From Acidobacteriota bacterium (GTDB lineage: Bacteria > Acidobacteriota > Vicinamibacteria > Vicinamibacterales > SCN-69-37), in assembly GCA_016716905.1 (NCBI GenBank), contig JADJUS010000021.1:1-40025 (forward strand): DNA of 40,025 nt, read 5' to 3'. The position numbers and the translations under genes are program-made. Below, piece by piece: positions 1 to 7,302 of the stretch. Each line of letters begins with the position of its first letter. Within the stretch, counting starts at the first letter, position 1. The notes below the pieces were generated by a model. The model had not been told where the DNA came from and made no database searches. It saw only the letters and a list, made by a program, of their open reading frames with translations.

Positions 1-1292
1 GTATCTCGCGCCCAGTGCGGCCGTGATGGCGGTAGACGACGCGTCGGCGGCCGTGCTGGATCTGATCGCCCTTCGCGCGTTTTTGTCAGAGGTTATCGTC
101 GACGACCTGGCTGGCCGTTTCCCGGCCGACGTCAGGGACGAAAGCCTCGACGAATTGGTGCGTGTTCGTGCACTCCGACGCATCGACACCCCCCAATCAG
201 TCGTTCCCCAGTGATCGTTCCTATGACGCTGGTGCCGCTCAGCACGATGGTGCTCAACGTCACCAATCATTCGAACCTGAGCTGCACGTATTGTTACGAG
301 CACGGCGAAGACAAGATCCCGCAGACCGGAAACGGCAAGCAGCCGAAGATGATGACTGAGCAGACGGCCCGCGAGAGCGTGGACTTCCTGCTGCGCGAGT
401 CGGGCAAAGACGCGCACATGACGTTCTTCGGCGGCGAGACCTTGCTGAACTTCCGGGTGCTGAAGACAACCGTCGCCTACGCCACTGAACAGGCCGCTGC
501 GCTGGGTAAGACCATCGACTTCAGCATGACGACGAACGCGACGCTGCTGAGTCCGGAGGTCATCGACTTCCTGGCGGGAGCACAAGTTCGGCGTGACCAT
601 TTCGACGGACGGCCCGCCCGACCTGCAGAACAAGTTCCGCGTGTTCCACAACGGCACCGGCAGTTACGACGTGATGGCGCCCAAAGCGAAGGCGCTCATC
701 GCTGCACACCCGTCGCGGCCGATTGGCGCGCGCGTGACGCTGACCAAAGACACGCTGGATGTGTGCGGCGCATCCACAACCACCTCACAGAAGAGATCGG
801 GTTCTGGGCAGGCTTCGTCCCGCGGACGGCGTCACCTGAGCGGCCGCATGCGTACGGCGATGTAGGCTTCGAGCAGGTGCTGGCTGAGTTCCGCGCGCTG
901 GCAGAATTACCTCTCGGCCGCCGCGCTCTGAGGACCGGCATCACGGGTTGTGCAACGTGCGAGACGCTCAGCGAAATCCGCAAGGCGCCAGCAAAGCGTG
1001 GCCGTGTGGCGCCGGGTTCGGGTTGTTGGTGGCGTCCACCGGCGGCGACGTCGGCCTGTGTCATCGCTATCACCGGGTCAGACGATCACAAAGTTCCGGT
1101 ACCGTGCGTGACGGCATCGACCGCGCGAAGCAGCACGATTCTCTCGAGTCGCATCACGTGAGCAACAAGACCGATTGTCAGACGTGCTGGGCGCGGCCGT
1201 TGTGGGCCGGCGGGTGCTATCACGAGGCCCACACGCGATTCGGCACCACGAACCAGCCCAACCTGCACTACTGCGACTGGATTCGCGGGTGA
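1..1292 (+). CDS. qhpD: QhpD-like radical SAM/SPASM thioether-forming maturase, 5' partial, frameshifted
   Basis: The reading runs from the window edge in frame 2 (YLAPSAAVMAVDDASAAVLDL), shifts to frame 1 near the C6 run at 189-194, to frame 2 near 590, back to frame 1 near 760 and to frame 3 near 960, ending at TGA 1290-1292. The joined protein has the radical SAM start (VLNVTNHSNLSCTYCYEHGED), the SAM-binding FFGGETLLN motif, and a C-terminal SPASM region (GLCHRY, then CQTCWARPL.AGGCYHEAH). In QHNDH systems QhpD uses Fe-S clusters and SAM to form three thioether links between Cys and Asp/Glu in the gamma subunit, which is encoded directly downstream. Two cluster cysteines are missing as read: Ser replaces the first Cys of CxxxCxxC and Trp replaces the third SPASM Cys. 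Both could be base errors in this indel-rich end. Roughly 15-20 N-terminal residues lie outside the window. Confidence 0.85.
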
Positions 1293-1366
1293 CCGATACG
1301 TGCCTGTAGATTTACGGACAGATTGCGCAACTCAACCGGGATTCCTTCAGCAGTCCGAGGACGCCA

Positions 1367-1746
1367 ATGAAGCACCTCAGCCCAGTTAACGCCAAAGCTC
1401 GTCGCTTTCACACGCGCTCGCCGTGTCTTCGGAGGCCGAGTCTTCTTCGGAGGCCGGGTCTTCAGACCCGGCGGCTCATGACGTCGTTGCCCTCCACACC
1501 CCGCAGCAACCGCAGGGGCCGCACATCCCGCTGGGATGCTCCACCGTGTTCGCACCCGGTTGGAAGTGGACCGCACGGGCGGCACCGCCGTTTGTGTCAG
1601 CCGGTGGAGCGCGACCTGTTCGACTGCCACCTCGGCTGCTTCTGGCCCGCGCAGGTGCCCGACCAGCTCAACCGCGCGCCCGACTGGACCAAGAGCGCGC
1701 CGCCGCCCAGAAAGACTGGCGCAAGATCGACGTGATCTTTCCATGA
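1367..1746 (+). CDS. qhpC: Quinohemoprotein amine dehydrogenase gamma subunit (CTQ-bearing), frameshifted
   Basis: ATG 1367 follows a weak GAGGA. The small protein begins MKHLSPVNAKARR, moves to frame 1 (DVVALHTPQQPQ, GCSTVFAPGW), then frames 3 and 2 (VDRTGG; CQPVERDLFDCHLGCFWPAQVPD), then frame 1 again, ending KDWRKIDVIFP at 1746. The gamma subunit is the catalytic chain of QHNDH. Spacings match the Paracoccus protein exactly: Cys to Glu +9 (C..GWE), Cys to Asp +6 (CQPVERD) and Cys to Asp +8 (CFWPAQVPD) for the thioether links, and Cys (1625-1627) to Trp (1643-1645) +6 for cysteine tryptophylquinone. The segment before GCST is the leader that QhpE should remove; it contains a REP-like hairpin (1425-1472) read as SSEAESSSEAGSSDPAA. 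Four frame changes in 380 bases make sequence error the likely cause. Confidence 0.88.
1425..1472 (+). repeat. REP-like hairpin inside the gamma-subunit leader
   Basis: Direct repeat TCTTCGGAGGCCG followed by a perfect stem GCCGGGTC (1453-1460), loop TTCA, GACCCGGC (1465-1472). A related element lies on the minus strand at 8954-8983 with the stem changed to GCCGGACCT/AGGTCCGGC, so both sides of the stem changed together. It lies in the coding region for the leader of the gamma subunit, in the frame that continues into the mature protein. Confidence 0.7.
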
Positions 1747-1773
1747 AGACGCTGTCTCGATCCTTCGAGAAGA

Positions 1774-1888
1774 GCCGCGGCCTTGAAGTTCAGGCCGCGC
1801 TACGAAATGCGCACATAGTGCGACTTGGTCTGTCTGTGGTGTGTCGGGCGGGGATTTCGTAGCGCGGCCTGGGTCTCAAGGCCGCGGC
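1774..1888. repeat. 35-bp inverted repeat pair (BIME-like) between qhpC and qhpB
   Basis: Left arm 1774-1808 and right arm 1854-1888 are reverse complements except for about four central bases (AAGTT versus AGACC). Each arm is itself a hairpin (GCGGCCTTGA..TCAGGCCGC) ending in CTACGAAAT. The spacer is 45 nt. It fills the gap between the gamma and beta subunit genes and overlaps the most upstream possible start of qhpB. Confidence 0.85.
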
Positions 1889-3010
1889 CTGCGCGTCTTC
1901 GCGCCAGTCGTGATCCTCCTCGCGCTCGTCTCCGCGTCTCTTTTCGCCGCGCCGCAAATCACCACGCGCCCGCAGAGCGGCCGAGCCACCGCCGCGCCGT
2001 CCGTGGCCGGCAATGGCACCATCTATCTTGGCAACTACAAGGGCACCATCTCGATCATCGACGAGGCGACCGAGAAAGTGGTCGGCGAGATTCCCCTCAA
2101 GGCCGGCATCCCCGGCCGCATCACGTTTTCCAACGATCGCTCGCGCCTCTACATCGCCGATATCTCATATGAGAAGGTCGAGATCGTCGATCGCGAAAAC
2201 GCGAGAGCATCGAAGTCCACACGCTCAGCGAGGGCAGACCAAGGTCCGCATCTGGGGCATGCAGCCGGATCCGTTCGACAAGTACCTGATCCTGGTCATC
2301 AAGAATTACACGTTGAACGAAGACCATTGGGAAATCGGGCCACCCACGCTGGTGCAGCACGACCGCCACCAGGAAGATTGCGCGCACGATTCCATGGCCT
2401 AAGGATGAGGAGCGCGAGCGCGCGTCGGTGATCTTTCTCGCCCGACGGCAAGCTGATGTACCTGTTCGGCGACGACATCCTGATCTATGAGACCGAAGGG
2501 TTCAAGCAGGTCGACACCTGGAATCTGGCGCAGCCCCTGGAGCCCGGCGCCGGCCGCGTGACCTTCGGCGGCCTCGACCCCTTCACCGAGACGCCCGGGA
2601 TCTACACGGGCCTGCTCACCATGAACGATCCGCTGAACGGCCGCCGCATGCTGGGCATCGGACGCGTTGATCTGGTGAACAAGAAGGTGGACTTCCGTCC
2701 GATTGGCCCGGCCAGGCCACTGGGCTGGGCCATTTCGCCCGACCGCAAGCGCGCGTACGGCCTCTTCCAGGACATCGGCGAGTACGAGTTCTGGACCATC
2801 GACGTGGAGAACGGCACCGTGCTGCAACGGCAGGCGTTTGCCGGTCGGCCGCGCATGGGTAACCGCGTCAGCAGCAACGGCAACATCATTTACATCTACA
2901 CCGCCGGCAACACGATCGACTACTACGACGCCACCACGCTCAAGAAGCTGCGCACGCTCACGCTTGATACGGACATGACGTCGTTCACGCTGGTGCCGCC
3001 CAAGAAGTGA
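1841..3010 (+). CDS. qhpB: Quinohemoprotein amine dehydrogenase beta subunit (beta-propeller), frameshifted
   Basis: The first frame gives a signal-like hydrophobic segment (VFAPVVILLALVSASLFAAPQ) and propeller strands (NGTIYLGNYKGTISIIDEATEKVVGEIPL; SRLYIADISYEKVEIVD). It shifts near 2210 to a frame reading KVRIWGMQPDPFDKYLILVIKNY and DHWEIGPPTLVQHD, then near 2420 returns to frame 2 for the last 184 residues (LMYLFGDDILIYETEG to TSFTLVPPKK), stopping at 3010. The repeated 'value, then linked to a time-like variable' YVTN-type blades fit the seven-bladed QhpB that cradles the gamma subunit in the periplasm. The listed start (1841) lies in the inverted repeat; GTG 1910 is an alternative. The gene is flanked by qhpC and the exporter gene. 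Confidence 0.8.
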
Positions 3011-4768
3011 CAAACGACCTCAGAGGTCCTGCCTCATCTCACCAAAGACCTCTGAGGTCGTTTTCCACTCGCGGAGCCCTTCGTTACCTGCGACCGTACC
3101 GGCCGCAACTGGCCGTTGTCCTGGTCATCAGCCTGGTCAGCACCGGGCTGTCGCTCTGGATGCCGTACCTCACCAAGGACTTGGTGGACGAGGCGCTCAT
3201 CGGACGCAACAGCGCTGCGCTCTTCCGTATCGTCATCCTTTTCGCCATCATCGGAGCGATCGGGTTCGTCCTTAACGTCGCCAGCGGCCTGATCTACACA
3301 CGCGTCTCGGCCGACATCCTCTTCGACATGCGGCGTGAGCTGTACGAACACCTGCAGCGCCCTCTCCTCGTTTCTACGCCGTGACCCGGCTGGGCGACAT
3401 CGTTTCGCGCATCAACAGCGACATCAGCGAGATTCAGCGTGTGGCGGCAGAGGCTGCGCTCGCGTGGGTCGGCAATGTGCTCTTTCTCGGGGGCGGCATT
3501 GTCATCCTGCTCTGGCTCGACTGGCGCCTCTTCATCGTCGGTCTGACCACGTTGCCGCTCAGCGCCTGGGCGCTGGTGATCTATCGGCGTCGTCTTGATT
3601 CACGCGTTACGGACCTGCGCGAGCGGAGTTCCGCCATTGGCAGTTTCCTGATTGAGACGCTTCAGGCCAATCGGACGGTGGTGACCTCCGGCGCCGAGAA
3701 GCGAGAGGTCACTCGCTTCGGTCTTCTCAATTCGGCGTTCATCGACACTGTGATGGGCCTGCAGTGGGTGCATTACCTCGTGGGCGGCCTGCCGTCCCTT
3801 CTGTTGGCCGGCGGAACGGCGGCGGTCTTCTTCTACGGCGGCTACCGCGTGGTTGATGGCACGATGACGATGGGGACGTTGGCGGCGTTTATGGCGTATC
3901 AGGCGCGGGTGGTGGCGCCCGTGCAGGCGCTGATGGGGTTGTACGGCAGCCTGGCGGTGGCCAAGGTCTCGTGGCGTCGCGTGGCTGAGGATCCTGGAGA
4001 CGCCGGTGGAAGTGGTGGAGCGTACGAACCCGATCGCGTTGCCCACGGTGCGAGGCGAGGTGGAGTTCGATCAGGTAACTCTTTCGTACGGCCGCGGCGG
4101 ACCTGTGATTGAGGAGATCAGTTTTCGTGTCGCGCCTGGCGAGACGGTTGCGATTGTTGGCGCCAGCGGCAGCGGCAAGTCCACGATTGCGGATGTGTTG
4201 CTGCGACTGCTCGATCCGGACTCCGGCGTGGTTCGCCTCGACGGTCATGACCTGAAGGACGTGAAACTCTCCGACCTGCGGAAACATGTGCAGGTGGTGG
4301 AGCAGGAGCCGCTCTTGTTTCACACGTCGATTGAGGCGAACGTGCGCTACGCCAACCCGGATGCGAGTGACGATGAAGTGACGCGCGTCCTCGAGGCCGC
4401 CGGCATCGCGACGTTCGTGGCCGGCCTGCCCGACGGAGTGAAGACCGTCGTCGGCGATCGCGGCGTCGCGCTGTCAGCCGGCGAGCGTCAGCGCATAGCC
4501 CTTGCCCGCGCGCTGGTGACGAACCCGTCGGTGTTAATCCTCGACGAACCCAGCGCCGCCCTGGATCCCGCTCTCCGAGCGCCAGATCATCGAAGGCTAT
4601 CGCCTCGCGATGAAGGGCAGAACAACCATCGTCATCTCGCACCGTCTGGATGTGGTGCGCGCAGCCGATCACGTGGTGATGCTGGAAGGCGCGAGGATTG
4701 TGGAACGCGGAACACCGTCGGAGTTGGCCGCCTCCGGTGGCCCATTTGCGAAGTTGTTTGGCGCTTAG
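3007..4768 (+). CDS. qhpF: QhpF-type ABC exporter (fused TMD-NBD), frameshifted
   Basis: GTG 3007 overlaps the qhpB stop by four bases (GTGA). The protein is a half-transporter: transmembrane helices from LAVVLVISLVSTGL through VFFYGGYRVVDG, then the ATPase domain with Walker A GASGSGKST (about 4159-4185), signature LSAGERQRI (a variant of LSGGQ), Walker B VLILDEPSAALD and H-loop TIVISHRLD, ending at TAG 4766-4768. Frame changes occur near 3380, 4000 and 4570. In the qhp system QhpF is the ABC transporter needed to move the cross-linked gamma subunit across the inner membrane. Position directly after the beta subunit and before the protease supports that role. A perfect 17-bp inverted repeat lies inside its first codons, so the true start may differ. 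Confidence 0.82.
3012..3063. repeat. Perfect 17-bp inverted repeat with T-run at the qhpB/qhpF junction
   Basis: Arms 3012-3028 (AAACGACCTCAGAGGTC) and 3047-3063 are exact reverse complements around an 18-nt loop, followed by TTTT (3061-3064). Each arm also holds a short palindrome (GACCTC-N-GAGGTC). It directly follows the qhpB stop and could act as an attenuating terminator or an RNA-processing hairpin before qhpF. Confidence 0.75.
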
Positions 4769-4902
4769 GAACTGGGGAACTGGGGAAGTTGGGAACTGTG
4801 GAACTGTGGAACTGGGGAACTGAGGAACTGGGAAAAGGGGGATGGGGGGGGGGGGGGGGGGGGAGGGGGGGTGGGGGGGGGGGGGGGGGGGGGGGGGGGG
4901 GG
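4769..4902 (+). repeat. GGAACTGG tandem array followed by a poly-G tract
   Basis: About eight 8-bp units close to AACTGGGG/AACTGTGG run from 4769 to about 4835. They are followed by a G tract at 4844-4902 broken only by A4864 and T4872, the longest run being 30 G. It occupies the 220-bp gap between qhpF and qhpE. The unit array looks real; the exact length of the G tract is not trustworthy. Confidence 0.75.
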
Positions 4903-4930
4903 CGGCGGGTTCTCAAGGCCGCGGCGGTAC

Positions 4931-4958
4931 GTAGCTCGGCCTGTTCCTCAAGGCCGAG
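4931..4958 (+). repeat. REP-like palindrome, copy 1
   Basis: GTAGCTCGGCCT, 8-nt loop GTTCCTCA, AGGCCGAG. It is identical to the reverse complement of 8494-8521 and nearly identical to 8581-8608 and 25280-25307. Located just upstream of qhpE. Confidence 0.85.
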
Positions 4959-4989
4959 ATCCGCGAGGCTAGCGTAAGGTGTCGATCAG

Positions 4990-5691
4990 ATGATCTTGTC
5001 CGCCCACTCCCTCCCTCCCCGCACCGGCCGCGGCGTCCGCATCGCCGTGGTGGACAGCGGCATCCACGCCGCCCATCCACACGTGGGCGGCATCTCTGGT
5101 GGCGTGGGCATTGGCCCATTGGGCGAACTGAGCGACGACTACGTGGATCGCCTGGGGCACGGCACCGCCGTGGCCGCCGCCATTCGCGAGAAGGCCCCCA
5201 AGTGTGAGCTGTTGTCCGTGCGCGTGTTCGACCGCACGCTCACGACCACAGGGCTGGCGCTCGTCGCCGCGATTGAGTGGGCCGCGCTGCAGGGCGTACA
5301 CCTCATCAACCTCAGCCTCGGCGCTTCGAATCAGGAGCACGCGCCCGCCCTGGCGGCCGCCGTCGCCAAGGCCGCAGCACGCGGCGCTATCGTCGTCTCC
5401 GCCGCACCGCAGGAAGGTGCCGCTTGGCTGCCCGGCGGTTTGCACGGCGTGGTCGCCGTCGATGTCGATTGGGACTGCCCGCGCGAAGAGTGTCGCGTCG
5501 TGAGCGCCGATGCTGGCGGCATTCGCCTCACCGCGTCCGGCTACCCGCGCCCCATTCCCGGCGTCGCACCCGAACGAAACTTCAGCGGCCTGAGCTTTGC
5601 CGTGGCAAACGTGACTGGCTTGTTGGCGCTGACTCTTGAAGACCGGCCGGCCCAGACAGTCGCTGCACTTGCGGACCGGCTGCGGGACTAG
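4990..5691 (+). CDS. qhpE: QhpE-type subtilisin-like leader protease
   Basis: A compact 233-residue S8-family protease without signal peptide or prodomain. The triad is visible: Asp22 in IAVVDSG, His57 in LGHGTAVA and Ser202 in GLSFAVANVTG. The usual AAGN oxyanion motif is replaced by SAAPQEG (residues about 132-138), so the normal oxyanion Asn is absent. In QHNDH biogenesis QhpE removes the gamma-subunit leader in the cytoplasm after QhpD has made the cross-links and before export. A cytoplasmic, prodomain-less, short subtilase next to qhpD, qhpC, qhpB and qhpF fits this closely. The gene is intact, unlike its upstream neighbours, and ends 11 bp from the convergent coiled-coil gene. Confidence 0.85.
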   Translation: MILSAHSLPPRTGRGVRIAVVDSGIHAAHPHVGGISGGVGIGPLGELSDDYVDRLGHGTAVAAAIREKAPKCELLSVRVFDRTLTTTGLALVAAIEWAALQGVHLINLSLGASNQEHAPALAAAVAKAAARGAIVVSAAPQEGAAWLPGGLHGVVAVDVDWDCPREECRVVSADAGGIRLTASGYPRPIPGVAPERNFSGLSFAVANVTGLLALTLEDRPAQTVAALADRLRD

Positions 5692-5702
5692 ACTCACCCA
5701 AA

Positions 5703-6075
5703 CTACGATGAAATGCGTTCGAGCGAGGTAATACGCTTTTCGTGGTCGGCGAGGGTCGCGGCAAATGCCCGGTCCGCCGCGTCTCCTGGAACCGTGTGGT
5801 CGTCGAGCCGTTTCATGATCATCGCGAAGCCGGCTCGCATTTCCAGTCGGAGGCTGTCGTCCTCGCGGATGCCTCGAATCCGATCAATCACGTCTTCGTG
5901 GAGTACGCCCATGTGGCGCCGCAAGTCCACGGTCTCCGTCTTCAGTCCGGCAACGTCTGTTTTTAGTACTGTGACGTCCGCCTGGAGGTGCGTGACGTCC
6001 GCCCTGGAGGTTCGTGACATTGGCGGTCAATCGATCAAACCGCCGGTCGATTTCGTCAAAGCGTTCCTCAGACAT
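5703..6075 (-). CDS. Small coiled-coil protein with repeated heptad-like units, one frameshift
   Basis: ATG at complement 6073-6075 is preceded by a perfect GGAGG. It starts MSEERFDEIDRRFDRLTANVTNLQ, then a run of three G in place of two shifts the frame near 6005; in the next frame it continues ADVTHLQADVTVLKTDVAGLKTETVDLRRHMGVLHEDV to LADHEKRITSLERISS, stop at 5703. The near-repeats of seven residues (ADVTHLQ, ADVTVLK, TDVAGLK) predict a coiled coil of about 123 residues in all. No known function; similar small proteins are common and often lie near variable loci. It is convergent with qhpE and probably unrelated to it. Confidence 0.6.
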
Positions 6076-6277
6076 CACGCCTCCAGTGCTGAACGACGAC
6101 GATACCATCGTCAAGCGCCCTCAATCTGGAATCGCTTCAGAATCAGTACACGCATCTTCGATCTGCACCGATCGCTTCTGACCCGTTTCTCTGACGGAGG
6201 GGTAGATCCTGACCCAAAAGCGCGAGTCTCGATCGTCGACGATGTTAGGATCCGAATCCGAAGGCGAAGGACGCGCA

Positions 6278-6841
6278 ATGACGCTCACTGAATCCTGCGT
6301 GACCATTCACATGGCCGGTAGCCTCGACGGCTTCATTGCCCGCCGGGACGGTCGCGTCGACTGGATGGAGACGTCCGACGAATTCGCCGGCGGGGAGCCG
6401 ATGGATCCGTCGGTCGTCGCGGCGTTCCTCAAGACAATCGATTGCTACGTCATGGGGTCGCGAACCTACGAGACCGCGCTGAAGTTTGAAGCCCAGGGGC
6501 TCGGATGGGCGTACGGAGACACACCCACCTTCGTGCTCACGAGTCGCGATCTGCCACGCACCAGAGAAACCGTCGAGTTCCACTCAGGCGACCTCACGCA
6601 GTTCGTGACTGAAGTCCTGCGGCCCCGGTTTCGCCAGATTTGGTTTGTCGGTGGCGCGGAGACCTGCGCCGCGTGCCTCCGTCTTGGCCTAGCCGACGAA
6701 GTGCGCTATTCGATCCTGCCGATCGTGATCGGCGACGGCATCCCGTTGTTTGAGCACCTCGGCAAAGACGTCGCCCTTCACCTGACAGAGGTCAAGGCCT
6801 ACAAGAACGGCATCGTGGCGCTTCGGTACGAGGTGCGATGA
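6278..6841 (+). CDS. DHFR-fold / RibD C-terminal domain reductase
   Basis: The 187-residue protein begins MTLTESCVTIHMAGSLDGFIARRDGRVDW, the typical first strand and helix of RibD-C/DHFR-like NADPH-dependent reductases. It continues with YVMGSRTYETAL, FVLTSRDLP, the nucleotide-binding IWFVGGAETCAACLRLGLADEVRYSILPIVIGDGIPLF and a final strand GIVALRYEVR. Such proteins are common standalone paralogues with unassigned substrates; a role in folate or riboflavin synthesis should not be assumed. ATG 6278 is preferred over an in-frame ATG at 6242 because the N-terminal strand aligns and GAAGGA lies upstream. Its stop overlaps the next start (ATGA), indicating translational coupling. Confidence 0.8.
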   Translation: MTLTESCVTIHMAGSLDGFIARRDGRVDWMETSDEFAGGEPMDPSVVAAFLKTIDCYVMGSRTYETALKFEAQGLGWAYGDTPTFVLTSRDLPRTRETVEFHSGDLTQFVTEVLRPRFRQIWFVGGAETCAACLRLGLADEVRYSILPIVIGDGIPLFEHLGKDVALHLTEVKAYKNGIVALRYEVR

Positions 6842-7294
6842 AGAGCTCCTTCCTTAGCCGTGACCAGGCGGCGATTGTCTGGCTGACGTTCGTTGCCGCG
6901 AGTGCAGCTTGCACCTCGCCGACGGGTCCCGACGAACTGTCCGGCGTGACCCTGCAGGCGGCATCCGTCAGATCGAGTGCTGTGCCTCCGGGAGCGACAT
7001 TTCCGCCCACGATTCGTGTAGAGGGGCGGAACGTCGTCGTGTCGGGAATTATCACCACGCCGTGCCTGGGTTACGCAATCTCCGCAGGGGCGTTGAAGTT
7101 GGGAAGCCTGGTCACTATCACACTCACGGCACGTCAGCTCGGGAACGTGTGCCTCACCTTGGTCGACGAATTCGCCTATCGGGCGACCGTGCCCCCTGTG
7201 GCGTGGGGCCTACAGGATAGATGTCGTGTACGAGTACCCTGGAACTTCCTTGCCGACCGAGGTCGTCGGCAAGGCGACGATCGTCGTGAAGTAG
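6838..7294 (+). CDS. Small exported lipoprotein-like protein, C-terminus frameshifted
   Basis: ATG 6838 overlaps the upstream stop by four bases. A signal segment (AAIVWLTFVAASAAC) ends in a weak lipobox Cys followed by TSPTGPDE. The body holds beta-rich sequence (PTIRVEGRNVVVSGIITTPCLGYAISAGALKLGSLVTITL) with two Cys that could pair. Near 7205 the open frame runs on into the ankyrin gene, but the alternative frame gives YRIDVVYEYPGTSLP then VVGKATIVVK and a stop at 7292-7294. This is a sensible end to an Ig-like fold, so a one-base indel in the GTGGGGCC stretch is likely. About 151 residues. No family recognised. Confidence 0.6.
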
Positions 7295-7302
7295 GCGACT
7301 CG

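Noticed and set aside
4632..4916. Proline-rich minus-strand ORF over the poly-G tract
   Set aside because: It is only the translation of poly-C and tandem repeats.
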